A DNA stretch of 64,000 bases from Ruegeria sp. ANG-R. GTDB taxonomy: Bacteria > Pseudomonadota > Alphaproteobacteria > Rhodobacterales > Rhodobacteraceae. The position numbers and the translations under genes were made by a program. The DNA is taken from contig NZ_JWLJ01000007.1 of assembly GCF_000813985.1 (NCBI RefSeq), positions 62,001 through 126,000 of the forward strand. The letters are read 5' to 3'. The notes beneath the pieces were generated by a model. The model did no database searches and was not told where the DNA came from. It saw only the letters and a program-made list of their open reading frames with translations. Positions 49,424-58,622 of this stretch are shown here, in pieces; the first letter of the stretch is position 1, and each line of letters begins with the position of its first letter.

Positions 49424-50596
49424 TCATTGTAAATCACCAAAGGCTGCCTTCAATCGCGCACAGGCTTCTTCAACCCGCGCGCGTTGGGTGGCTAGATTGA
49501 ACCGTTCGAAGGTTTCCCCGCCCGCCCCGAAACCGGGGCCTGAGGATGTCGCGATCCGTGCATCCTCGCGCAGGCGGCGGACAAATTCATCATGGTTCAT
49601 CCCGGTGCCCGAGAAATCGACCCAGGCCAGATAGGTCGCCTGCAGGGGCATCGACCACAGGCCCGGAATCTCGGCGATGGCGGCATCGAACAGTTTTCTG
49701 TTGGCATCCAGATGAGCGATCTGTTCATCGACCCATTTCGCCCCTTCCGGTGAATAGGCGGCGGTGATCATCGACACACCCAAGGCGCTGGGGTCGTAGT
49801 CCAGCGTGGTGATCCGGTGCCGCATCTCGGCCCGCAGCTTGGCATCAGGAATGATCATGTTGCCGGTGCGCTGGCCCGCGATGTTGAACGTCTTCGATGC
49901 GGCGGTCAGCGTCACGGTCCATGGGCGCGCATCCGGGGCAGCAACATCCATCGGCACGGAGGTATTGCCCGGATAAACCAGATCGTGGTGAATCTCATCC
50001 GAGACCAGGATCAGTCCATTACGTTCTGCAAACGCCGCTACTGCTCGCAGTTCTTCTGGCGTCCAGACCCGGCCCGACGGGTTCTGCGGCGAGCACCACA
50101 ACAGCAGCTTTTCCGAACCGTCCAGCCGCGACTGCGCATCGTCCAGATCAAGCGCATAACTGTCGCCGTCACGTACCAGAGGGCATTCAACCACGCGACG
50201 GCCCGATTTGTTCACCTTATGGGCAAACTCATGGTAGACGGGCGTGAAGATCGCGACGCCATCACCCGGTTCACTCCAGACATCCAGACACAGGGCAATG
50301 GCATTGCCCAGACCCTGCGAGGTCAGCACCCAATCGGTATCGATCTCCCAATTGTGACGGGTCTTCATCCACCACTGGATCGCATTCAGATAATCCGGGT
50401 GCATCCAAGAATACCCAAATGCACCATGATCGGCGGCCTTGCGCACGGCCTCGATCACGCAAGGGGCAGTGGCATAGTCGGAATCGGCGGTCCACATGGC
50501 CAGCCCATCCTCGGGCGAGACGCCATAGAGCTGCTCCATCTTGTCCCATTTTGAAGAGTTGGTGCCTCGGCGGTCGATCAGGTCGTTGAAAGTCAT
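49424..50596 (-). CDS. MalY/PatB-type PLP lyase (cystathionine beta-lyase-like)
   Basis: A 390-residue fold type I PLP enzyme of the MalY/PatB group. Features: FNDLIDRRGTNSSKWDKM start, MWTADSDYATAP, CSPQNPSGRVWTPEEL, LVSDEIHHDLVY and the PLP lysine in TLTAASKTFNIAGQRTG. It cleaves cystathionine or other cysteine conjugates to pyruvate, ammonia and a thiol. The ATG at 50596 is the family start (an upstream ATG adds 17 unrelated residues). It is divergent to the deformylase gene. The FAH gene downstream may be in the same operon. Confidence 0.88.
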   Translation of the reverse strand: MTFNDLIDRRGTNSSKWDKMEQLYGVSPEDGLAMWTADSDYATAPCVIEAVRKAADHGAFGYSWMHPDYLNAIQWWMKTRHNWEIDTDWVLTSQGLGNAIALCLDVWSEPGDGVAIFTPVYHEFAHKVNKSGRRVVECPLVRDGDSYALDLDDAQSRLDGSEKLLLWCSPQNPSGRVWTPEELRAVAAFAERNGLILVSDEIHHDLVYPGNTSVPMDVAAPDARPWTVTLTAASKTFNIAGQRTGNMIIPDAKLRAEMRHRITTLDYDPSALGVSMITAAYSPEGAKWVDEQIAHLDANRKLFDAAIAEIPGLWSMPLQATYLAWVDFSGTGMNHDEFVRRLREDARIATSSGPGFGAGGETFERFNLATQRARVEEACARLKAAFGDLQ

Positions 50597-50690
50597 GTCA
50601 TCTCCATCTGTCGAGGCGAAAGCTAACCACAAATCCATCAGGTGCAAGGGGGCCGTTGCGGTGGCGGGCGCGATGGCCTAAATCAGCCTC

Positions 50691-51209
50691 ATGAAACGCA
50701 ATATCCTGATCCATCCCGATCCCCGCCTGAAAAAGGTCTGCGCGCCGGTGGCCGACATCACCGACGACCTGCGCAAACTGGCCGATGACATGCTGGAGAC
50801 GATGTATGACGCGCCCGGCATCGGCCTTGCTGCACCCCAAATCGGCGTGCTGGATCGGCTCATCGTGATCGACTGCGTCAAGGAAGAAGGCGAGGCCCCG
50901 CGCCCGCTGGTGATGTTCAACCCCGAGGTCATCGCGTCGTCAGACGAGACAAACGTCTACGAAGAAGGCTGCCTGTCGATCCCCGAGCAATATGCCGAAG
51001 TGACCCGTCCTAAGACTGTGGATGTCACCTGGCTGGATCGCGACGGCAATCTGCAACAGGAAACCTTTGATGATCTCTGGGCGACCTGTGTTCAGCACGA
51101 GATCGACCATCTGAACGGCAAGCTGTTCATCGATTATCTAAAACCGCTCAAGCGCCAGATGATCACCCGCAAAATGCAGAAGCTCAAGCGCGAAAAGGCC
51201 CGCACATGA
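50691..51209 (+). CDS. def: peptide deformylase
   Basis: A 172-residue peptide deformylase that removes the formyl group from nascent N-termini. All three motifs are intact: GIGLAAPQ with Gln50, EEGCLSIP with metal ligand Cys94, and QHEIDH with His136, Glu137 and His140. N-terminus ILIHPDPRLKKV is standard. Its stop overlaps the next gene by 4 bases (ATGA), starting the def-def2-fmt operon. Confidence 0.97.
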   Translation: MKRNILIHPDPRLKKVCAPVADITDDLRKLADDMLETMYDAPGIGLAAPQIGVLDRLIVIDCVKEEGEAPRPLVMFNPEVIASSDETNVYEEGCLSIPEQYAEVTRPKTVDVTWLDRDGNLQQETFDDLWATCVQHEIDHLNGKLFIDYLKPLKRQMITRKMQKLKREKART

Positions 51210-51700
51210 CCGTGCGAACCTGCCTGCCATGGCCCGACAAACGGCTGCGGACCAAGGCCGAGGATGTCACCGAGATCACCGATGACATCCGCGCCATTTG
51301 GGACGACATGATCGACACGATGGAGGCGATGCCGGGTGTCGGTCTCGCCGCGACACAGATCGGGGTGATGCTGCGGCTGGCGGTCGTGGATGGCTCGACC
51401 GAGCGGGGCCGCGCCGTGCGTCTGGCCAACCCTGAAATCCTGCACAGTTCCATTGAGCTGCGCGAACATGACGAGGCCAGCCCGAACCTGCCCGGTGTCT
51501 CCGCCAAGGTGAAACGCCCGCGCGCGGTGACAGTGAAGTTCCTCAACGAACAGGGCCAGATTGACCGCCGCGATTTCGTCGGCATCGAGGCCACCAGCGT
51601 GCAGCATCAGATCGATCACCTGAACGGGCGGATGTATTTCGACCGGCTCAGCAAGGTCAAACGCGACATGCTGCTGCGCAAAGCGCGCAAATCCACGTAA
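51206..51700 (+). CDS. degenerate deformylase paralogue (probable pseudoenzyme)
   Basis: A 164-residue deformylase-fold protein. Motif 1 survives as GVGLAATQ (Gln51). In motif 2 the metal-binding Cys is replaced: the expected EGCLSIP reads EASPNLP, with Ser92 at the Cys position. In motif 3 HEIDH reads HQIDH, so the catalytic Glu is Gln135 while both histidines stay. Loss of one metal ligand and the catalytic base predicts no normal deformylase activity. Overlap with def and the closeness of fmt show it is maintained in the operon, arguing for a binding or regulatory role. It is co-translated with def. Confidence 0.88.
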   Translation: MTVRTCLPWPDKRLRTKAEDVTEITDDIRAIWDDMIDTMEAMPGVGLAATQIGVMLRLAVVDGSTERGRAVRLANPEILHSSIELREHDEASPNLPGVSAKVKRPRAVTVKFLNEQGQIDRRDFVGIEATSVQHQIDHLNGRMYFDRLSKVKRDMLLRKARKST

Positions 51701-51709
51701 TGCCCGTAG

Positions 51710-51727
51710 GCCGGGCTTCAGCCCGGC
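51710..51727 (+). repeat. GC-rich palindrome between def2 and fmt
   Basis: GCCGGGCTTCAGCCCGGC forms a perfect 8-base-pair hairpin with a TC turn, 10 bases after the stop codon and 23 before fmt. Similar GGGCTTCAGCCC palindromes occur as repeated elements in many bacterial genomes. It could be a small repeat or a transcript stabiliser. Confidence 0.45.
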
Positions 51728-51749
51728 ACCCCCAACCCCGGAGCCGACG

Positions 51750-52664
51750 ATGCGTATAATCTTCATGGGAACCCCCGATTTTTCGGTCCCGGTGCTGGAT
51801 GCGCTGGTGGACGCGGGTCACGACATCGCCGCCGTCTACTGCCAACCCCCGCGCCCCGCCGGTCGTGGCAAAAAAGACCGACCGACCCCGGTCCACGCCC
51901 GCGCCGAAGCGTTGGGCCTTGAGGTGCGCCACCCGACGTCGCTGAAATCGCCCGAGGAACAGGACAGCTTTGCCGCGTTGAACGCCGACATCGCCGTGGT
52001 CGTCGCCTATGGCCTGATCCTGCCGCAACCTGTTCTGGACGCGCCCGCCCGTGGCTGCCTGAACATCCACGCCAGCCTGCTGCCGCGCTGGCGCGGTGCC
52101 GCGCCGATCCACCGCGCGATCATGGCAGGCGACGCACAGACCGGCATCTGCATCATGCAGATGGAGGCAGGGCTCGACACCGGCCCCGTCCTGATGCACG
52201 AAGCCACCGAGATCGGACCCGACGAAACCACCGCCCAGTTGCATGACCGTCTCTCAACCATGGGCGCACATCTGATCGTCGAAGCGCTCGCCAAGCTGCC
52301 CGGCCTCGCGCCCGAGCCACAGCCCGAGGCGGGCGTCACCTACGCCGCAAAGATCGACAAATCCGAGGCCCGCGTCGACTGGTCGGCCCCCGCCACCGAG
52401 GTTGATCGACAAATCCGCGGCCTCTCGCCGTTCCCCGGCGCGTGGACCGAGGCCGAGGGCGACCGGATCAAGCTTCTCGCCTCCCGCTTAGCCGACGGGC
52501 AGGGCACTCCGGGCGAGGTGCTGGACGACCACCTGCGCGTGGCCTGCGGCACGGGCGCGGTCGAGTTGCTGCGCTTGCAACGGGCAGGCAAAGGCGCGCA
52601 GGATAGGGAAACCTTTCTGCGGGGCTGGCCGATTCCGGTCGGCACCCGCCTGTCATCGGAGTAA
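51750..52664 (+). CDS. fmt: methionyl-tRNA formyltransferase
   Basis: A 304-residue enzyme that formylates Met-tRNAi with 10-formyl-tetrahydrofolate. Motifs: [17 protein letters not shown], the [10 protein letters not shown] loop, and the catalytic [20 protein letters not shown]...D. C-terminal OB-like domain starts near residue 205. It completes the def-def2-fmt set, linking formylation and deformylation in one transcription unit. Confidence 0.97.
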   Translation: MRIIFMGTPDFSVPVLDALVDAGHDIAAVYCQPPRPAGRGKKDRPTPVHARAEALGLEVRHPTSLKSPEEQDSFAALNADIAVVVAYGLILPQPVLDAPARGCLNIHASLLPRWRGAAPIHRAIMAGDAQTGICIMQMEAGLDTGPVLMHEATEIGPDETTAQLHDRLSTMGAHLIVEALAKLPGLAPEPQPEAGVTYAAKIDKSEARVDWSAPATEVDRQIRGLSPFPGAWTEAEGDRIKLLASRLADGQGTPGEVLDDHLRVACGTGAVELLRLQRAGKGAQDRETFLRGWPIPVGTRLSSE

Positions 52665-52667
52665 ACC

Positions 52668-52904
52668 ATGTTCATGATCCTGATGGGCACCGTCGTGATC
52701 GCTGGGATTGTGGGCTACCTGTCGGAAAAGACGGGCTTTACACATAACGGTTACCTGCAATCGATCATCATCTGCGTCGGCGGGGCCTTCCTGTTCTACT
52801 TCGTCCGCATCATGTTCGGCATCAGCTTTGGCCCGCCGGGGCTGGACGCGGTACTGTCCTCCATCGGTGCGCTGATCATTGTGCCCACGCATTGGAGGAA
52901 ATGA
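52668..52904 (+). CDS. small membrane protein (GlsB/YeaQ-like), first of two
   Basis: A 78-residue protein with about three hydrophobic helices (start MFMILMGTVVIAGIVGYLSEKTGF). Gly residues at helix positions and GIVGYL/GPPGLDAVLSSIGALIIV recall the GlsB/YeaQ/YmgE transglycosylase-associated membrane family. It begins 3 bases after fmt and is followed immediately by a second similar small membrane gene. Function unknown; a stress or envelope role is a family guess. Confidence 0.65.
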   Translation: MFMILMGTVVIAGIVGYLSEKTGFTHNGYLQSIIICVGGAFLFYFVRIMFGISFGPPGLDAVLSSIGALIIVPTHWRK

Positions 52905-52905
52905 C

Positions 52906-53142
52906 ATGCCCATCGTCGTCCTGATCGTCGTTGGTGCAGCTGCAGGCTTCCTCGCCACCCGCCTTATGCGAATCGAGGCAAGTATTCCCACCACCGTGCT
53001 GATCGGCATCGTTGGCGCGCTTGTCGGCGGGCTGATCCTGCGTACGCTGATCACCGTGATGGGTTGGCTCTCGGGCTTTATCGGGGCCGTGCTTGGGGCG
53101 CTGCTGGTGATCTGGCTCTGGCAGAGATACCTGCGTCGCTGA
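52906..53142 (+). CDS. small membrane protein (GlsB/YeaQ-like), second of two
   Basis: A 78-residue protein, almost all hydrophobic: AAAGFLATRLMRIEASIPTTVLIGIVGALVGGLI fits the GxxaGxxA...GxxGaxxGg pattern of GlsB/YeaQ/YmgE proteins, and the end LGALLVIWLWQRYLRR is basic. The ATG at 52906 follows GGAGGAAATGAC, where the previous gene ends, 1 base apart. Likely an operon pair with the previous gene. Confidence 0.7.
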   Translation: MPIVVLIVVGAAAGFLATRLMRIEASIPTTVLIGIVGALVGGLILRTLITVMGWLSGFIGAVLGALLVIWLWQRYLRR

Positions 53143-53205
53143 CGGCTTGACCTTCGCCTCGTTCTGCGACCAGTGTCCCGGGAACACTGTATCGAAAGGT
53201 TTCCC

Positions 53206-54027
53206 ATGTCGCATGATCTGACCGCCGGTGACGTCGCCCTGATGGGCGTGCCTCTGGACCTGCATTCCTCGTTCCTGCAGGGCCCCGCCTTTGCCCCGGG
53301 CCGTATCCGCGAGGCGTTGCATTCGGGCGCGGCCAACCTGACCGCCGAGGATGGCACCGATCTGGGCGCGACCGAGCGCTTCAAGGATACCGGCGATCTG
53401 GATGTGTTCGAGATGATGGGCCAGGAACCCATAGACCGGATCGAGGCCGGTGCCGCTGCACGGATCGAAACCGGCGCGCGGTTGCTGTCGCTGGGCGGAG
53501 ATCATTCGGTGGCCTACCCGCTGATCAAGGCCCATGCCGACCGGTATGAGGGGCTGAATATCCTGCATATCGACTCGCACCCTGACCTCTATGACAGCCA
53601 GCAGATCGGCCCGCTGGGCCATGGCTGCCCTTTCGCGCGCGTGATGGAAACCGGCAAGATCAAGCGCCTCGTGCAGGTCGGTATCCGCACGATGAATGCA
53701 CATCAGCAGGAACAGGCCGACAAGTTCGGGGTCGAGGTGATCGACATGCGCAACTGGCGCCCCGATCTGGAGATCAGCTTTGATGGCCCGGTCTATCTGT
53801 CACTGGACCTCGACGCGCTTGACCCGGCTTTTGCCCCCGGTGTTTCGCATCATGAACCCGGTGGCCTCAGCACGCGCGAGGTGATCGACCTGATCCACCG
53901 GTTCAAGGGTCAACTGGTCGGCGCGGATATTGTCGAGTTGAACCCCCACCGCGACCCCTATGGTATGACCGCCATGGTGGCGGCGAAATTCGTCAAGGAA
54001 ATCGGGGCGCGGTTGTTGACCCGCTAA
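53206..54027 (+). CDS. ureohydrolase family protein (arginase/agmatinase-like)
   Basis: A 273-residue binuclear manganese ureohydrolase. Metal motifs: LSLGGDHSVAYPL (His), ILHIDSHPDLYD (Asp, His, Asp) and LSLDLDALDPAFAPGVSHHEPGG (Asp, Asp). The fold and length match agmatinases and arginases; DSHPDLYD in place of the common DAHxD suggests a subgroup that I cannot assign to arginine, agmatine or another guanidino compound. ATG at 53206 is preceded by GAAAGG. It converges with the next gene (4-base overlap). A palindrome lies just before it at 53171-53189. Confidence 0.85.
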   Translation: MSHDLTAGDVALMGVPLDLHSSFLQGPAFAPGRIREALHSGAANLTAEDGTDLGATERFKDTGDLDVFEMMGQEPIDRIEAGAAARIETGARLLSLGGDHSVAYPLIKAHADRYEGLNILHIDSHPDLYDSQQIGPLGHGCPFARVMETGKIKRLVQVGIRTMNAHQQEQADKFGVEVIDMRNWRPDLEISFDGPVYLSLDLDALDPAFAPGVSHHEPGGLSTREVIDLIHRFKGQLVGADIVELNPHRDPYGMTAMVAAKFVKEIGARLLTR

Positions 54028-54626
54028 CGTTCGTCGCAGATCGCGGCGGTCCCAAGCCTGGGGGCGGCGCGCGTGGTTATGTCGAACCTGTTTGCCTCGC
54101 TCGAGGTCATCCAGTGCATCTCGTTTTCCGATGCGGCCTCCAGCGTGAACCAATAGAATGCAGGATCAACACCGATATCCTCGAAATAGTCGAGGTATCG
54201 GTCATGTTCAGGGTGGCCCTCGGGCAGTTCCGCGGCGACGAACCCGCCGCCGCCCCAACTGTGGACACCCACGCAGGCACCGGGTTCCAGCACCCGCCGG
54301 TTGCCCGCCAGAAACAGGTCGGTCCCGCCCGAGGCGACCAAGCCGTCGGATGGCACCACCGTATCGAACCCTTCCTCGCGCACCACGCGGCTGAAGACGA
54401 CATTCGAGTCATCATCGACCGAGCCTTCGATATTCTGCAGCACCAGCGTCTTGATCCCGGGGTTTTCGTCCATAACCTCTTCAAAGGCGCTGAGCGTGGT
54501 GTGATCGATCGTTCCGGATGCGACGATCTGATCGCCCTCGGCGGTGAAACTGACCGAGCTGTAGGGCGGCGTGCACGCCGCCAGCAGCAGCAAAGTCGCG
54601 GCCAGGTATGGAAGTCCGAGGTTCAT
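54024..54626 (-). CDS. putative lipoprotein with ClpP-like (COG3904) domain
   Basis: A 200-residue protein with a lipoprotein signal (MNLGLPYLAATLLLLAACTPP; lipobox LAAC). The mature domain follows the crotonase/ClpP-type pattern: IVASGTIDHTTLSAFEEVMDE, IKTLVLQNIEGSVDDDSN, VVPSDGLVASGGTDLFLAG and CVGVHSWGGG. The SGG and HSW segments are where ClpP-like proteases have Ser and His. It may be a periplasmic protease-like or inactive relative. The ATG at 54626 has the best-spaced purine-rich site (AGCGAGAG); one at 54632 is equally possible. Confidence 0.65.
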   Translation of the reverse strand: MNLGLPYLAATLLLLAACTPPYSSVSFTAEGDQIVASGTIDHTTLSAFEEVMDENPGIKTLVLQNIEGSVDDDSNVVFSRVVREEGFDTVVPSDGLVASGGTDLFLAGNRRVLEPGACVGVHSWGGGGFVAAELPEGHPEHDRYLDYFEDIGVDPAFYWFTLEAASENEMHWMTSSEANRFDITTRAAPRLGTAAICDER

Positions 54627-54652
54627 CGACATCTCTCGCTTTTGCTTAAACA

Positions 54653-55276
54653 CTATCGCCGTGGAGGTCGCGCCTTGTAGACGGGCAACCGCCAGCCAAA
54701 CAGCAGCGACCCGGCCCGCAGGGCCCAGCAGACCAGAGCGCACAAACTCAGCGCGATCAGGCTGCTCAGCCCGAGGCGCGCCGCCAGCACTGCCATCAAT
54801 GCCCCGGCAAAGGCGCTGGACACATACAGCTCACCCTGTTTCAGTACCAGCGGGACCTCGTTGCACACGACGTCACGCATCAGGCCGCCCAGACAACCGG
54901 TGGTGACGCCCATCAGTACCACGATCGTACCGGGCTGGTCCAACGACAGCGCCGCCCCCGTTCCGGCGGCCACCGCGATGGACAGGGCGAAACTGTCCAG
55001 CCAGATCAGCCAGTTATACCGGCTTTCCACCAGATGTGCGGTGAAGAAGATCAGCGCTGCGGCGCCACATGCGATCAGGATATAGTCAGGCTGGCCGACC
55101 CAGAAAACGGGATGCCGGTTCAGCAGCAGGTCGCGCACCGTACCGCCACCGACCGCCGTCAGGCAGGCCATGAAGGCAAATCCCACCAGATCCAGCTGCG
55201 CCCGGCTCGCGACTAAGGCTCCGGTCAGCGCAAAGACCAGAACCGAGGCATAGTCCAGCAGGGCCAGCCCGCTCAC
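54653..55276 (-). CDS. TRIC/UPF0126 family membrane channel protein
   Basis: A 207-residue protein with six to seven helices in two repeats, each with a GGG/GG...RD motif ([20 protein letters not shown] and [20 protein letters not shown]). It belongs to the bacterial trimeric intracellular cation channel-like (YicG/UPF0126) family. TRIC channels pass K+ or Na+, or in bacteria possibly glycine. Its start overlaps the rnhA stop by 4 bases, so they are co-transcribed. Direct sequence evidence is the two duplicated motifs. Confidence 0.85.
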   Translation of the reverse strand: MSGLALLDYASVLVFALTGALVASRAQLDLVGFAFMACLTAVGGGTVRDLLLNRHPVFWVGQPDYILIACGAAALIFFTAHLVESRYNWLIWLDSFALSIAVAAGTGAALSLDQPGTIVVLMGVTTGCLGGLMRDVVCNEVPLVLKQGELYVSSAFAGALMAVLAARLGLSSLIALSLCALVCWALRAGSLLFGWRLPVYKARPPRR

Positions 55277-55740
55277 GCCTGCGCCTTCTTTGGTTTGAAG
55301 GGCGCCATGCCCGCGCGGGCCAGCTCATCCGCGCGTTCGTTTTCGGGATGGCCCGCGTGGCCCTTGACCCATTCCCAGGTCACCTCGTGACGCTGCGCGG
55401 CCTCATCCAGCCGCTGCCACAGATCGACATTCTTGACCGGTTTCTTGTTCGAGGTCTTCCAGCCGTTCCGCTTCCACCCGAAAATCCACCCGGTCACGCC
55501 GTTCTTCACATAGGCGCTGTCGGTGACGATGGTCAGTTTCGAAGGGCGCTCCAGCGTCTCCAGCGCACTGATTGCGGCCAGTAGCTCCATGCGGTTGTTG
55601 GTCGTCTCGGCCTCACCGCCGTTCAACTCGCGCTCTTTCAGAACGGTCTCTCCATCCATCGCGCGCAGCAGCACACCCCAGCCGCCGGGGCCGGGATTTC
55701 CGGAACAGGCACCATCGGTATAGGCAAACAGATCAGGCAT
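55273..55740 (-). CDS. rnhA: ribonuclease HI
   Basis: A 155-residue RNase HI. The four catalytic carboxylates are visible as Asp9 ([19 protein letters not shown]), Glu52 ([10 protein letters not shown]), Asp74 (IVTDSAYV) and Asp138 ([13 protein letters not shown]). It degrades RNA in RNA-DNA hybrids. The ATG at 55740 lies 8 bases inside the end of the SAM methyltransferase gene; the longer frame upstream belongs to that gene and is discarded. Confidence 0.96.
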   Translation of the reverse strand: MPDLFAYTDGACSGNPGPGGWGVLLRAMDGETVLKERELNGGEAETTNNRMELLAAISALETLERPSKLTIVTDSAYVKNGVTGWIFGWKRNGWKTSNKKPVKNVDLWQRLDEAAQRHEVTWEWVKGHAGHPENERADELARAGMAPFKPKKAQA

Positions 55741-56320
55741 GGGCAAACACCAGAATGAACCCGTCATAAGACCCGGCCAACCCCTGACCCATCCCCTGCA
55801 CAGTGCGGTCGATGGAGAAGCCTGCGGCGGCCAGAGCCTCCTCAATTTCGGGCTGAGTATAATAGGTATAGTAGCGGTCAAGATCGTCGCGATGCTCACC
55901 CGTGCCCAGTTTCATTCCAAGGAACAGCTGGCCGCCGGGTTTCAGCGCTCGGTGGATCGCGCCCAGATGACGCGGGAAATCCGCGCGGGGGGCGTGCAGC
56001 AGGGAAAAGCTGGCATAAACGCCGTCATACTCCGATACTTCGGTGACGTCATCGAAAGTGCCCAGATAGGCGTCGACGCCATTCTCGCGGGCGTATTCGA
56101 CAAAGCCGGGCGTCGCATCCAGTGCCCGCACCTTCAGCCCTTGGCGCATCAGGAACGCGCTGTCCGATCCGGGGCCCGAGCCCAGATCCAGCACATATCC
56201 ACCGTCGCCGACGGCATCGACGAAAGCCTGACGCGCCTCAAGCTGCTCGGCAGGCAGGGGGATTCTCAGATATTCCGCGATCCGCGCCGTATAGGCATTG
56301 ATCGTCCGCTCGTCACTCAC
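55733..56320 (-). CDS. class I SAM-dependent methyltransferase
   Basis: A 195-residue Rossmann-fold methyltransferase. Motif [20 protein letters not shown] binds [19 protein letters not shown] is motif [16 protein letters not shown] the post-motif; [17 protein letters not shown] motif III. The start is a GTG overlapping the upstream stop (GTGA). An overlap of 8 bases with rnhA suggests coupled translation. Substrate unknown; the group includes tellurite-resistance-like and quinone methyltransferases. Confidence 0.88.
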   Translation of the reverse strand: MSDERTINAYTARIAEYLRIPLPAEQLEARQAFVDAVGDGGYVLDLGSGPGSDSAFLMRQGLKVRALDATPGFVEYARENGVDAYLGTFDDVTEVSEYDGVYASFSLLHAPRADFPRHLGAIHRALKPGGQLFLGMKLGTGEHRDDLDRYYTYYTQPEIEEALAAAGFSIDRTVQGMGQGLAGSYDGFILVFAHA

Positions 56321-56769
56321 AGGTAAACCCCCACGGCAAGACTGGCCAGCACGACCGCAGTCAGCAGGATGCGCAGCCGCATCCACCAGACCGGGGTCAG
56401 CCGCCAGTATGAGAACATGGCGTCCAGCATCAGCAACCCGGCAAAGCCATACATCAGGTTTGTGCCCGCAGTGACCGGCCCGCCGCCGGTCATGAAGAAC
56501 GCCCACAGCGCAGGCAGTACGGACAGGGCGTAACAGGTCGCCGCCTTGCTGCCCGAGGTTTTGGTGGCAAAGCCCCACAAAACGCCAGACATGAAGCTGA
56601 GGATGACCGAGCCATAGAACAACTGGATATAGGGTCCCACGAACCGCGATCCCAGCGCCTGCCGGCCCCAGTCGTTCAGATCTCCGCTCAGATAGCTCAG
56701 CGCGCCCCAGACAAACGGAATCAACCCCGCCAGCCCGAGAACCAGCGGCGCGCGGGGGATGCCGCTCAT
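56317..56769 (-). CDS. DUF3429 family membrane protein
   Basis: A 150-residue protein with four to five helices ([75 protein letters not shown]). [16 protein letters not shown] and [13 protein letters not shown] match DUF3429, a family without known function. Its start overlaps the ispH stop by 4 bases, so it belongs to the ispH operon. Confidence 0.85.
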   Translation of the reverse strand: MSGIPRAPLVLGLAGLIPFVWGALSYLSGDLNDWGRQALGSRFVGPYIQLFYGSVILSFMSGVLWGFATKTSGSKAATCYALSVLPALWAFFMTGGGPVTAGTNLMYGFAGLLMLDAMFSYWRLTPVWWMRLRILLTAVVLASLAVGVYL

Positions 56770-57716
56770 GCCGGTTGCCTCAATACGCGGGGCACCTTGA
56801 ATTCCACGTTCTCCACGGCAGTTTCTACCAGTTCGACCGTTACGTCATAATGATCGCGGAATGCATCGATCACCTCGTTCACCAGCACCTCAGGCGCGGA
56901 TGCCCCGGCGCTGACGGCAATGCTTGAAATGCCCTGCAACGCGCGCCAGTCGATCTCGGTCGCGCGTTGTACCAGCTGAGCATACGTGCAGCCCGCGCGC
57001 GAGGCGACCTCGACCAGACGACGTGAGTTCGATGAGTTCGGCGCGCCTACCACCAGCAGGGCGTCGGATTTCGGCGCAACCGCCTTGACCGCTTCCTGCC
57101 GGTTGGTCGTGGCATAGCAGATGTCTTCCTTATGCGGGCCGACGATGGCCGGGAACCGGGCCTCGAGCGCGGCTATAATGTCCTTGGTGTCATCCACTGA
57201 CAGGGTTGTCTGGGTGACGAAGGCCAGCTTTTCGGGATCACGCACAGCGACCCGCGCCACATCTTCGACCGTCTCGACCAGCAGCACCTCGCCCTCGGGC
57301 AATTGCCCCATGGTGCCGATGGTCTCGGGGTGGCCCTTGTGGCCGATCATGATCATCTGCAGCCCGGCATCCGCATGGCGCTGGGCCTCGACATGGACCT
57401 TGGACACCAGGGGGCAGGTCGCATCGACATAGATCATTTCGCGCTGCGCGGCGGTGGCGGGGACGGATTTGGGCACCCCATGGGCCGAAAAAATGACCGG
57501 CCGGTCATCGGGGCATTCGTCCAGTTCCTCGACAAAGACCGCGCCCTTTGCACGCAGCCCGTCGACGACGAATTTGTTGTGCACGATCTCATGGCGCACA
57601 TAGACCGGCGCGCCCCATTTCTGCAGCGCCATTTCCACGATCTTGATGGCGCGGTCCACACCGGCGCAAAACCCGCGCGGGGCGGCAAGATACAATGTCA
57701 GCGGCGGCTTGGTCAT
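56766..57716 (-). CDS. ispH: 4-hydroxy-3-methylbut-2-enyl diphosphate reductase
   Basis: A 316-residue IspH (LytB), last enzyme of the non-mevalonate pathway. The three iron-sulfur cysteines are in [24 protein letters not shown] and [20 protein letters not shown] carries the catalytic Glu. The ATG at 57716 gives the standard start ([14 protein letters not shown]); an upstream in-frame ATG adds a basic stretch without similarity. It opens the operon ispH-DUF3429-methyltransferase-rnhA-TRIC. Confidence 0.97.
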   Translation of the reverse strand: MTKPPLTLYLAAPRGFCAGVDRAIKIVEMALQKWGAPVYVRHEIVHNKFVVDGLRAKGAVFVEELDECPDDRPVIFSAHGVPKSVPATAAQREMIYVDATCPLVSKVHVEAQRHADAGLQMIMIGHKGHPETIGTMGQLPEGEVLLVETVEDVARVAVRDPEKLAFVTQTTLSVDDTKDIIAALEARFPAIVGPHKEDICYATTNRQEAVKAVAPKSDALLVVGAPNSSNSRRLVEVASRAGCTYAQLVQRATEIDWRALQGISSIAVSAGASAPEVLVNEVIDAFRDHYDVTVELVETAVENVEFKVPRVLRQPA

Positions 57717-57844
57717 GCGGTGATCTCCTTGCCTGCGACACCTAGGTCTTTTCATTGTCATGGTCCAGACAGGAGCGCGTCATTTACCTGACATGAATCA
57801 CTGATAGCCAGAGGGTGTTTCAGCACCTATGCCTAGTTAAAGCA

Positions 57845-57875
57845 GCGCGGCCAGGGCTTCTGGCCCTGACCGCGC
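57845..57875 (-). terminator. probable terminator of the NYN gene
   Basis: GCGCGG-c-CAGGGC and GCCCTG-a-CCGCGC form a 12-base-pair stem with a 5-base loop, 47 bases after the stop codon of the minus-strand gene at 57922. On the minus strand CTGCTTTAACT follows; the T-run is short. Confidence 0.55.
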
Positions 57876-57921
57876 AAATTTTATCCAATATGCCCCGTTC
57901 GTGAGCCCGGGTCCGTCGGCC

Positions 57922-58497
57922 TCAGTGCCCCCCGGCTGCGGCCACGCTGCGCGGTTCAGTCGGCATCTCACGCGGAGGCCGGCCGATCACGTCGCGCAGG
58001 TCTTCCAACTCGATGAAGTTGTCCGCCTGACGGCGCAGCTCGTCCGAGATCATCGGCGGCTGGCTGCGGATGGTCGAGACGACCGAGACGCGCACGCCCT
58101 GCCGTTGCAGGCTGGCAATCAGCGGGCGGAAATCCCCATCGCCCGAAAACAGCACAATATGATCGACGCGTGGCGCCAGTTCCATGGCATCGACGGTCAG
58201 TTCGATATCCATGTTTCCTTTGACTTTCCGACGCCCCATGCTGTCGGTGTATTCCTTGGCCGGTTTCGTGACCATGGTGAAGCCGTTGTAATGCAGCCAG
58301 TCCACCAGAGGTCGGATCGGGGAATACTCATCATTTTCCAGTAGCGCTGTGTAGTAGAAAGCTCTAAGCAGTTTGCCTCTGCGCATGAATTCCTGACGCA
58401 GCAACTTGTAGTCGATGTCAAACCCCAGTGCTTTTGCGGCCGCATAAAGATTCGAGCCGTCGATGAACAGCGCTAGCCGTTCGTCCTTGTAAAACAT
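57922..58497 (-). CDS. NYN domain (LabA/DUF88) ribonuclease-like protein
   Basis: A 191-residue NYN/PIN-like protein. The acidic metal-binding residues are in ALFIDGSNLYAAAK, VKGNMDIELTVDAME and VLFSGDGDFRPL. Such proteins cleave RNA or act as regulators (LabA in cyanobacteria). A disordered C-terminal tail follows. It is divergent to folK across 125 bases, with an AT-rich centre. It looks like a monocistronic gene with its own terminator. Confidence 0.88.
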   Translation of the reverse strand: MFYKDERLALFIDGSNLYAAAKALGFDIDYKLLRQEFMRRGKLLRAFYYTALLENDEYSPIRPLVDWLHYNGFTMVTKPAKEYTDSMGRRKVKGNMDIELTVDAMELAPRVDHIVLFSGDGDFRPLIASLQRQGVRVSVVSTIRSQPPMISDELRRQADNFIELEDLRDVIGRPPREMPTEPRSVAAAGGH

Positions 58498-58622
58498 AAA
58501 ATGGTCCTTCCGGTATAAGCCACCGCACCGTGAGCTCCGTGAGTGAAAAGTAATTGGTCAGTGCAATGGTGTGCTTAAAATAGGTCTTTTTGGTTATATC
58601 GCAAGCATTCTCTGGTCCAAAT

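Noticed and set aside
53171..53189. CAGTGT...ACACTG palindrome before the ureohydrolase as an operator or terminator
   Set aside because: Real dyad, but it has neither a T-run nor a recognisable regulator; kept only as a remark in the ureohydrolase entry.
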